Shown here piece by piece: positions 49,876 to 61,800 of a stretch of 64,000 nt of DNA. Source of the stretch: Apostichopus japonicus (lineage: Eukaryota; Echinodermata; Holothuroidea; Aspidochirotida; Stichopodidae). The notes beneath the pieces are model-generated. The model was not told the origin of the DNA, ran no database searches, and saw nothing but the letters and a program-made list of their open reading frames with translations. How positions within the stretch are numbered: position 1 is the stretch's first letter; every line of letters starts with the position of its first letter. The stretch lies in NCBI RefSeq assembly GCF_037975245.1, contig NC_092566.1, positions 868,001 to 932,000 on the forward strand, given 5' to 3'. A program made the position numbers and the translations under genes.

Positions 49876-52800
49876 GTAAGCTTATATTGTGAGCTGTGAT
49901 CATGCGACTCACCGTGAGATTGAGAACGATGATTAATTTCGGCTTGTTGATGTTGTTTTGCAGCTCTTTTACTTACAGACAAGGCATACATGGATTGTGT
50001 AATCACATCAAAGCGTAGTAATGTTGAGCATCGACACTCGAGAACTACAATGATTGACTCAGAAACTGATGTGCCTAGGCTATAGGCTAGCGGGATTTAG
50101 GCCACGATATTCCCACATTAATGAGTAGCCTAATGATTGAGGCGTAACTACTGTAGGCCTATGCTAGAGCAATGTTAATGTATCAAAGCATATTACTGGC
50201 CGAAGCCTTCTTTGGGCACATGTTAAAATAAGAGACTGGAGTTCTCCTGTTTTCGTCTAGTAACTAGTTGTTTAACACAGTACATAGTAATGCTTCACAT
50301 GTCTTACCAAACTCTAAAGTCATAGCCTCGGTCTTGGTCCAACTAGTAGTAGTACTGTAGTACTAGTAGTACCATATTACTAGTACTTGGAAGTTGGAGC
50401 CCAAACCTGTTAGTGTAGTTGTTAAGTCTAAGTGTAGGTGTTAAGTTAATAACTTGTGGTTTGTTAAAAGTATGAATGTACATTATTGTTCGCCCAGCCT
50501 TCACTGGGTTCTGTCCTTTCTGTGGAATGTAGATTGATGATTGTTATGCAGTAAGCTATGTTCAGACCTACACCCTATAAATACTGTAGTTATAGGGCAT
50601 TTCCATGTTCACAGCTGATATTGTAGGCCTAACATTGGACTAACTTGTAACATGTAAGGTACTGGCAGACATTGTTAATGAATATCAAGTTAATAAGACT
50701 AACGTAAGTTGTCAGCTATAATTGCATATTAGGCCTACTGTACTTGACAGTAAGAAATGATGCATAGCATTCCGTCCCATTGTAACATGTTTATATGAGT
50801 GAGGAATTTATTGGATTGCATTTGAAAGTGGTAAAACCAGGGTTGTATTTTTTTTTTGATACAATGAAACTCTAGGAACTCTGTCACTTCTGTGTAAGTC
50901 AGAAGTTACCACAAACACTGGCAGTTAAGTTGTTATAGTGTTATGTTAGCAATCTTCGTTGAGTAGATAAGATGCTTTCAGATCCAGCCACGGTTATGTA
51001 TTTGTGTTTGTCGATTAATCACAATGCTGATAGTTTGATGGCTAATTTGGTTTCCTTATCAGTCTTAAATTTGCTAAGTTAACTTCAGAAGTACCTATCA
51101 ATGTAGTTACTTATTTGATCTGTTAAAGCTCAAAGGATAATGAGCTCAAAGGTTCTGTCAAGTACCTCTTTACTTTATTCACTCCTCGGGAGAGGCATTT
51201 GCACTTTTACAGACATGCACAATATGTCCCAATTCTTACATCTAGTAGATTATATAGCTATTTCTTTCATACATACATTTAAAGAAATTGAAACGATGTG
51301 AAGTTGTCCGAATGTTATCTGTAAACTTGTATAGTGATGTAAGGTAGTTGCTTTTCTTTAAAGGAGAAAAAACCCTAAAAATCATCATTAAAATGTGATA
51401 GAAAATGCTAAAAAATAAAATGCAAATCCCCTCAAAACTTTATAAAAAAATAATTATGTATTAGAGATATCATGTTTCCAACCTTCATGTACTGCATGAA
51501 AGACTTGAGTAAAGTTTAAAGGAGGTGGGGAGGAGTATGTGGGAATGGGGAGGTGGTATGGAGTAGGTGGGAAGGGGAGGTGGGAAGGGGGAGGTGGGAG
51601 GGAGGAGGTTGGAAGGAGTAGGTGGGAAGGGGGAGGTGGGAGGGAGGAGGTGGGAAGGAGTAGTTGGGAAGGGGAGGTGGTAAGGGGAGGTGGGAGGAGG
51701 TGGGAAGGAGTAGGTGGGAAGGGGATGTGGGAAGGGGGATGTGGGGAGGGTGGAGGTTGGTTATTCATCACATTTTTAATTTTACGGGCAATAGATTGCA
51801 ACAAGTGAGTGGATTTCTGAACATATTGCCTCAACAGTGAAAAAGTTATTGTTTGCATTAGTGTGTAGCAGCACTGATGAAATTTATAAACTTTCTTTTA
51901 TTGAAATTCAGAAAATAATGTGGTTCTGTGTTGTATTGAATTCTCTTTAAAGGGGACTTGCGATACTTTATTTGATGTAACACCATTATGATTACACGGT
52001 TACATCCTCAACATAAGGGGACTGGGGTTGGAAGTGGATCAAGTTGTTTGGTGTTTCATGCCCAGGCTCTAGTTTAGGATTACATTTCTAAAAATTTGGT
52101 TTCTAAAGTTCACAATGGTTCTGTGTATCAAAACTATGATAAATCATGTTATTTGTAATCTCAACAAATTTTAAATAGCATTTTAGTGATCTGAGACACT
52201 GTGAATGTGTCTAAAAGTGGCCAATTTGTACATTAAAAAGTACAAACTTAGATGACAAACAGAGACTGTCTTATTTATTTTTTTAATTTTCCTTCTATTA
52301 CTTTTCAGAATAAATATAAACTGTTTTTACGCCATCTTGTTTTCGTCTTTTTAAACAGATGGGCTACGCCCACCCTGGACAGACCAGTAGAGGAATACAT
52401 ACCAGACTGTACAGCAGAGCTTTTATCTTTTGTGAAGTAGGCAACAGTGACAAATGTGAGGTCTTTGTTGTGGTAGATTTTGCAATGGGTGCTACAGCTA
52501 TCAATATTGGGGTAAGTTTAGGCCCCAAAGAGAGAAAGTTCCATTTTGAAAGTGCCATAGATAAAGTTGTAATTTAATTTGTAAGGTAAAACTGATTGTC
52601 ATTGACAAAAGTAAGATTAATTGATGCTACAGGTCGGAGGTAAGGTAGGACCCAAAGACTGACGATTGGAAATTCCTTGCAAATGTTACAAACATGAAAT
52701 ATGTACTTATCTAAGTCAAAACCGAGTGTCTTTATAAATTTAAGCACAACCTAGATTCTAAATCATCAAAATTGTTTCAACTTTAATAAATCAAATTGGA

Positions 52801-55800
52801 AAAACTCTGAACAAATTTATAAACAGATTTTGAGGTTTATTTGCAAATTCCACCAACTTTATCACGTATTGCTTAATTAATAATGCAATTCATTACTTTA
52901 TAATTTGTGTACCACATTTGATACAAAACTTGACTTTCAAGCTAATTTGATTTGATTTAATTTGATTTATTCCAGGTATTTGAAAGGTTGAAAACTCTTT
53001 ATGGAAGTATGTACACAGAGAAGAATGTGGCTATTTGTGGGACGCACACCCATTCAGGACCAGCGGGCTACCTCCAGTACTTTGTCTTTGATGCCACCTC
53101 TCAGGGATTTGTCCACGATGCCTATGACAATCTCGTTGAGGGTATATTCCAGGTATAACTCTGCTTTCTTTTTCTGTGTATGTTTTTACATTTTTGGTAC
53201 ATTTATATCAATTATTATGTAACAGATATTGGATATGGACAGTTGTTGGGATGTATTGAGACTATTGTTCAAAATTTCATTTAAAATACCTTCAGCATCT
53301 AGCCGATAGAGTAGCACTCATGATCCTGGGCATTCAAGACACAGGGTGAATGTTCACTTTGCCTTAAGTATACAATAACATTGAGAATAAATCAACTCTT
53401 TTCCCCATATTTTCCACTAATTGATCCTGGCCACAGGGCTGTAGCCCCCTCACCCCTCCCCCACCCTCTCTTATCAGGTCGGACTTTGATTTGGCCGTTT
53501 AAATATCTTGGTTGATATTTTCAAAGTGGATATTCCCGAGAAGCAATTTTTCCAAGTCTGCTCGTACTACCCTTGCTAAATCTCAGATCTCCAACTGTCC
53601 GAGAAAATGTTTAAATTTAGCTCTTGCTTTTATCTTAACTCTGCTAAAATGGTTTGAATATCTAGAGAACTTACAAACACTCTTTAAGAACTTCTTTATC
53701 AATCTTAGAACATATAAGTTATGTCTTCATACTATTTTGTTCCATAGGCTTACCAACATTACCACCCCCCTCCCTCATCTTTGATAACATCAAGAGATGC
53801 TTTAATCCTTGCATCAATCCTTGCATTAATCCTTGCATCAATCCTACTGTACAATTTTGTTTGGCTGAATTGTTTTGGTGAATTTTGGTGTCATTTAACA
53901 AGCTGAAGCCAGTATTAGTTTATATTTATTGTGGTGATGTAAGGTTACCAGCTGAAGCTAGTGTTAGTTTATACTATATATCCTTTCCTTTAAATAGAGT
54001 ATCCGCATTGCCCATGAAAACCGGGCACCTAGCTTTGTGTATCACAGTACAGGGGAGCTGTTGGACGCTAACATCAATAGGAGTCCGTATGCTTATGAAG
54101 CTAATCCGGCCAATGAGAGAGCCAGGTGAGGAAGACTTGATTTATAAATTAACAGAGTTAAACTGTAAAAAGAATCGGCAAAGGATTTCAACACTAGTGA
54201 CCTCAAAAATAAAGTCATGTTTCTAATTTACAGAGCTATCCAACCCTCAGTTTGTTTCTGGGGTGGGGTGCTCGTAAGAGAGAAATATGAATATGATAAG
54301 TCGCAGACTAACTTTTATGAAGGGTATTCTTGCGTTTATTTTAAGATGTTAATATTTATAGAGTACAGATAAATGTTTTGATGTGTTTATTGAATGATTT
54401 GTCTGATAGACTTGATATGATGATGTATGAAATTACATAAAATGTAGGACTATAGTGTTGTACTTCCCCCAAGTGACTATACTATCTCACATAGTACCAT
54501 GTTGACAGTTAACTTTAATGTACAACTGAGTACATACATCTCTGTGAAATCCTTATCCCAGGGACAAAATGTATTTAACTTGTGAGGACATACATCTCCT
54601 TCAAGTCCTAATACCAGGGACAAAATGTAATTAACTCGTGAGTAGAAATGGACAGAAAATAACAACTGTTTTATCACATGTTACAATATCTCCTGTTGAT
54701 GAGTTGTAATAGTTAGTTAACATTGATTCAAGCCATGTTTAAGTAGCAAGTTGGTCACTGGATTTATTTGGAGTTGTAAAATTGCATGAAATATGAAATA
54801 TTCAACTACTTATGCATCTCTTATAAGTACCACAACAGATTTTTCATGAACTTCTGTTACAAATCATTCATAGTACTATATATATGTGTAATACTGTCAC
54901 GTAACATACAGTACCATTTTTATCATCAAAGTCTCCATTAACCACATTAGGTTTTGAAGTTAATAACACAGTTCAGTTTACAGGATAAATCTTACTGCAT
55001 TACAGGTACACTCATGACGTTGACAAGGTTATGACTGTATTGAAGATTCTTGGAGAAGACATGAGTGACCGTGGCCTGATCAGGTTGGTCAATTTTATTA
55101 TTTTCCTATTTCTAATGAATATTCATAAATCTCAACTCATATAAATTTAATTAATTCTTTTCCTATTGTTACTGAATATTTTTGAATATCTCTGGTTTAT
55201 CATGACTCATAGAAATTTAACTACTTATTGCTGAATGATATTATCTGAGAAAGAGTTCAGAGGTCATCAGTTAGATACTCAGTTTCTGAAATAGAAATAT
55301 GCTTGCTACAGGAGTATATTGTGAGTGTACAAAGTTCATATGAGGCTTGACACACAGCGCTGGTATATCTGAACTTTATGCATGCATATACTGTATAAGT
55401 ATATGCTCGTTGTTGGTTTGTTAGAAAATAGCCTAAGTTCATTTTATCAGGGTGAGAGATGGTGTTGCTTTAACTTCAGAGAATCATAATGTCAACATTC
55501 TGTCATTAGAATGACCCTTGGCTATGTAGAATAGCTGTCAATGGTGGTGTAATAAGGACATCGTATGGTTGATTTAAGATGTAATTGTAAGTGTTTTACA
55601 TGCCCTTTTCTGACATAGTAAAGAAACTTACAGATTCTTTCCAAAGTGCTTGAGATTATTGAAATGGGAAGCATACTTTGACCATTGGTATGAACACAGC
55701 AAACTATGAACATATACACAACCTAGTAAAACTTTCAGGAAGTGACTCCAATGACCACTTTTTATTCTAAAAATTGTGAACAGTTTCTTCCCGGTACATC

Positions 55801-58800
55801 CCGTCTCAATGAACAATACTAATCGTTTGCTGAGCAGTGACAACAAGGGATATGCCTCATACATTATTGAAATGGAAAAGAACCCAGGAACCTTCCATGG
55901 CCAGGTAAGAAATGATTTACCCCAGCCTCCCCCCTCCCCTCCCCCTCCCCTCCCCTCCCTCCCAATATGCTAGAAAGTAAACAAATATGGTCAGGCATGC
56001 AGAAACTTCAACCACTATCAATACTGTCACCATTTAGATAATGTCAGGCCTAAATAGTTAATGCTATGCCAGTCTAATATAAACTCAATGATAATGTTAT
56101 AAATTACATATAAACTTTAGAGCACACTTGGATGGCCATTGAATATTGTTTGTTTTTGAAAATGCATAAATGCAAACATGACATTTGAGGCCTTTAAAGT
56201 CCTATATTTTGTGTTACATAACAGGAAATGACCTTATGGTTTGTGTGTTAGACTAAGTACCAAAGCCACTTTAATTAATGAGCCTGAGATGATTAAAAGG
56301 TCATTTCTAAAAAATAATCAAAAGTGTTATAGAAACAGAGCTTGGATTGATAGCAGTGGTTTTGTGCAGTTTACAACATCTCAAAATTAATTTGTGCGTA
56401 AAGTCATCTTTTGAGCAGTCATTTATTTGTTAAATTTAAGATTCCTCAATTTCAATAGTTCAATAGTTAAGAGATCCAGAATAATGCAAGAAATTTTTTA
56501 GCAATTTTTAGCATGCTACATTTTGGGGTAATAGTAATGACCTTTGAGGAAGCTTAAATTTTTGAACCAATTTATTAATTAAAATTAGTCAGTGTTTGTG
56601 GAAGACTGTGGTTTGTTTATAGAGCAATGTTGTGCAGACACTCTACACTGAGTTTTCTACAAGCCTGAAACTAGACTAGATCTCTCTCATTTCAGTCCTA
56701 TTGTTGATCTCTTTCAATTTGAAAAATGCAGAGGGAAAAACTTTCTACAACTTGTTTCATAAAAAGGGAATGATATGACTTGGCTTATATATTTAGTAGC
56801 TATTTGTTGATTGTATTTGAAGGAATAGTTCAGGTGTCACAAATGTTTATCTTATATGAAAGAGGACAATAAAAGAAACCCAATAGTGAAGAAATTATTC
56901 AAATATCTTTTTCCGTTTAGGAGATATTCAAGTTTAAAGTTTTATCTGATTGTGTAGAAACTGCTGAAATCAGACTAGCTGTGACGTCATATCCTCACAT
57001 TCCTGAAAAGTCTTTGTTATTTTATTAAAATATTTTGTAAGATTTTATGACTTACAACCAAAATATACGTCAGGAGATCTCTTATGTGTCAAGGGAAGTA
57101 TTTGAGATTTAATATCTGAAGAATGTTTGATTATATTCTTTTAGATTTGTGAAAAAAAAATGTGATTATTTTTTAATGAAATATATTGACACATGTTAAG
57201 GAAGTGAGGATGTGACATCACACCCTCACAGTTAGTCTTTCTACACCAGTCATTTGCAAAGAAATTTTGGAATCTTCAAAGTGTGATATCTCCTTAACAG
57301 AGAATGCTATCATGGTAGTTTCTTCACTATTCTGTTTGTCTTTTCAAGCTCTTTCATACAAGATAGACATGTCAGACACCTGAACCAATCCTGTAAGTGC
57401 AGTGTTTCGGTGGTGTGAATTACCTAACACAAGTCATTGTTGCTATGGTAACGGACAGGTATAAGGTCAGGTATTTTTATCCAGCAGATTGCTTAAAGTG
57501 AGATATTTACATAACTGCTTGTGATCCTTAATTTCTTTAGGGTGATTTTGTGGCTGCTTTTGCTAATACCAACCAAGGTGATGTCTCCCCTAACCTGGAA
57601 GGAGCCAAGTGTCTTGACACGGGCGAGGACTGTGACAGAATCACTAGCACCTGTAATGGCAGAGTAAGTCTATGCAACTTTTAGTTGTTGTTGAGTGGAA
57701 CATTTTAGCAGAATCTAACAGCCGTTTCCAAGCACAGGAAGCAGAAGGTTGCTATCTATTATTAAGTTAACAGAGCTATTCAGGCCTTGTTCCTATACTG
57801 AAAACATTGACAAGAAATAAATTTATACCGATGTAAGAAATATCATAGAATGTTGAGGAACAGTGAAAGCAATATGCCAACTTTCTGGCCATTTCAGTGG
57901 CTAGATCTTTGTATAGTCTACACCAATTGATAACCTTTGTTTATTTAGTAAAGAAGAGAATTTCTTGAGGATGTAAACAAAATAAAGTTACAATAAATGT
58001 TAAGCTCAAGTGTTTGAGTGGTTGAAGATATCCCAGTCAGACCCAGTATATCAGTTGGTAGGTTATATATACATGGCTCACACTGGCATCCTTAGTATCA
58101 AATGATGCCCTGTGCTGCCACCATTAATGCTACATGACTCTCAACAGTTAATACTTGGTCATGTGACTTCCTCATGATTAGTTCAGTTTGTGATGTAAAT
58201 GGTACTTTTCATGTGTCAATGATGTATTCTAAGTTTGTCACATCTCTTGCAGACTGCCCTATGTGTTGGTGTGGGACCGGGCAAGGACATGTTTGAAAGT
58301 ACTAAGATCATCGGAGAACGCCAAGCTAACAAGGCCATGGTGAGATATTATTTGTACGATCAATTGTTACGACATTTTAGTGAGAAAGAAGATTATGTTG
58401 TTTGTAGGTTTCAATTGTTTATATTCTAGTAGGATTCCTTTTAAGTATGCATGGTGCATTCATTCCCAGCAGTAAGTATTTTCAATTGTTTCATTCTATC
58501 AAATTCTGTCATTCTTAATGTCTTCATGTTCCTGACTAGCTGGGTACATCAAACTCTTTTCCTTGTAACTCTATATTTTGTTTTTTGAAATACAGGAGTT
58601 ATACAATAGCGCAGGACACCTTTTGGATGGTACTGTTGGGTTTGTCCATCAACATGTGGATATGACTGATTTTGATGTGGAGTTGGATGGCGGTGGAACG
58701 GTCAGTTTAACATATATATATATGTTTATTTTAAGCGCTATTTAAGCGCTACGAGAATGATTTCATAGTTTGTTTGGCGCTCTATAAAAATTATGTATTA

Positions 58801-61800
58801 TTATTATTTATATGAACCCAGAGTAAAATGACCTTATATGCTAATATTTCTCAAAATGTCTGCTAGCTATCACCTTTAAGCAATGTTTCCCTCAACATCA
58901 TACCAATCATAAAACGTTAAAGTTATGAAAGCAACCAAGCAGAAACTGAGAAAGATGGTTAAATATTTCATCTTGGGTAACCATGAAGTAGCCTACCATT
59001 GTAGCTTTCTGCAGGACAATAACATTGTAGCGTACTGCAGTCTGAAAATTGAAGAGGTGTAATGCTTTCAATTCCACGATCATAAACGTGTTGACAAAAC
59101 ATTTTGAAACTTTCTTGTATATTCTGTATGACGATCCTGTGCATATGTGTTATGTTATGTGTGAATACTGTTCTTGTCCATTTCATAATGTCAATGAACC
59201 TTTTCAGATTTGCTGCCCGGCCTAGTTTATGACCCTCTCATAGCCCCTCATAATTTTTACGTTGTACTACTTAAGTGATTATTCAAGCCCTGCAGCATCC
59301 CTTCTTTAAGTTCCTCTCTCTTCTCTCCGTACTTTAGGTCAAGACATGTAAGGGTGCATTTGGCTACTCTTTTGCAGCAGGTGCTACTGATGGAGCTGGG
59401 TTTTTCCCTTTTACACAGAGTAAGAAGTTATTATTAATGTTATGTTCATAAACTGTAAGGGATTGTTGGCAGTGTTGGTAGAAAGATTAACCATGCAATC
59501 AGAAGCCATCTACTACTGGTTTTAGAGAAATCCATGCAGATCTTCTCTTAAAGGAAGTCAAATGGAAGACCCCTTGTGTTGTGCTCTCACATGTTTCGCA
59601 CAAGTGTTGTCTGTTTCCGTCTCAAATTCAGTCTTTTGTTTCATTTCTTCAATTTTCTTTTCATTATTTTCTTTATAGATGATGACATCCTTCTCATTAA
59701 ACATAAATAATGCAAATTATGACATATAATAGAGCTTACATCCATGCGGGCATCATGGCAATATAATTACCATCTTCCACACACATCATCTCTTAGGTCA
59801 ACAGAGGTCATCTTCCATGCATATGGTGAGTATGCTTCATCATTTACACCTTATCAAAAATTCATACCTGAGAAAAGAGAAATGAAAGTCAGTTCAAACG
59901 AAGAAAAAAGTGAAAGGATTTTCACAGTTGTTGTATGTTTGTGCTAAGAGACAAGAAGCTGAGTCTTTCATGAAGACACAAAATGATATTTGCACTTTCA
60001 GTTTTCACTGAGCAATCAGTTTCACTCAGGGTTTACTGTTACTAAGCAATCACTTTCTGAGTATACACTTTCAACAAGCATTCACTTTCACTGAGTGTTC
60101 ACTCACTGAGCATTCACATTCACTCAGAATCACTTTCACTGTGTGTTCACTCACTGAGCATTCACTTTCACTCAACAATCACTTTAACTGAGTGTTCACT
60201 CACTGAGAATTCACTCAGCAATCACTTTAACTGAGTGTTCTCTCACTGAACATGCACATTCACTCAGCAATCACTTTAACTGAGTGTTCACTCACTGAGC
60301 ATTCACATTCACCCAGCAATTACTTTCATTGAGTGTTCACTCGCTGAACATTCACATTCACTCAGCAATCACTTTAACAGAGTGTTCACTCACTGAGCAT
60401 TCACATTCACTCAGCAATCACTTTCACTGAGTGTTAACTCACTGAGCATTCATATTTACTCAGCAATCACTTTCAGTGTTAGTACACTTTTACTGAGCAT
60501 TCACTTCAACAGAGTGTTCACTCACTGAACATGCACATTCACTCAGCAATCACTTTAACTGACTGTTCACTCAATGAGCATTCACATTCACTCAGAAATC
60601 ACTTTCATTGAGTGTTCACTCACTGAACATTCACATTCACTCAGCAATCACTTTAACAGAGTGTTCACTCACTGAGCATTCACATTCACACAGCAATCAC
60701 TTTCACTGAGTGTTAACTCAATGAGTATTCACATTTACTCAGCAATCACTTTCAGTGTTAGTACAATTTTACTGAGCATTCACTTCAACAGAGTGTTCAC
60801 TCACTGAGCATTCACATTCACTCAGCAATCACTTTCAGTGTTAGTACACTTTTACTGAGCATTCACTTTAACTTAGCATTTATTTGAACTGAGTGTTGGC
60901 TGTCACTGACTTCTGATATTCCTATGAGGGTCAAAGGTCGTTCATTTTCATTCTCTCTTGACTTGATAAAACTAACCACTTTTAGTTTGACTTTATAATG
61001 AAAGATTAAAATATTTGCTGAAAATAAGCAGACTGATCCCTTGTTTTATTCATTTATTTGATTTCTTTACCATTCTCCTGACTGATAGGTGAAACAGAGA
61101 CCATGCCGTATCTGGAGGTTCTTCGTGATGCATTACTAAAGGAGCCCTCTGCAGAATTGGTTGCCTGCCAGGCTCCAAAGCCAGTGCTATTGCCGATTGG
61201 AGAGGTACTATCTACTGCCAAACTTTCTTATTTTCTAACAATGTGCAGGGCAGGAGGCATGTGCCTTGTTGGAACATCAAAGTAGTTTAATAAAGAACCA
61301 AAAACTGTTCTCTCTTGTTAAAAATATGCCCAGCTCATCAAATCAGTTCAAATTTTGGACATTTAATCGGCTATCGAAAGTTGGCCTTTGCCCTCCCCCC
61401 ACCACCTTTGGATATTTTTCTGTGGACCAACTTTTATAAATGTTTAAACACATTTTATGGCACCTATGGGAATACTGTTGACTAATGTTGGTTGACGTTA
61501 CCATGCAATCGCAGCCCACAACTATCATAACTATTTTTTTTATTTATTTTTATCAGATGCACACCCCGTGGGAATGGGCTCCTTCTATCATCGATACTCA
61601 GATGCTCAGACTCGGCGAGTTTGTCATTATTGTAGTACCAGCCGAATTCAGGTGATTTTAATATCTTTTAGCCTTCCCCTCTGACAGAACATAATAAAAG
61701 TATCCCATCACCTTAAGTCACTGTTGGCAGGGTGCTAAATACAACTTATTAATGTTACACAGTCTTCCATTGTGGTACAATACATTTTTTTTCTTCTGTA

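Larger units (their letters stand above)
49876..52358 (+). other. Ceramidase intron 1
   Basis: GT-AG intron of about 2.5 kb. Contents: a CTAGTAGTAGTACT hairpin-like segment near 50343-50395, a G-rich tandem block (51520-51757) and a minus-strand copy of the CCTGGGCACG repeat (52003-52085). Confidence 0.8.

Noticed and set aside
51454-51858. Pro-rich minus-strand and Gly-rich plus-strand frames
   Set aside because: They are translations of the G-rich array inside ceramidase intron 1.
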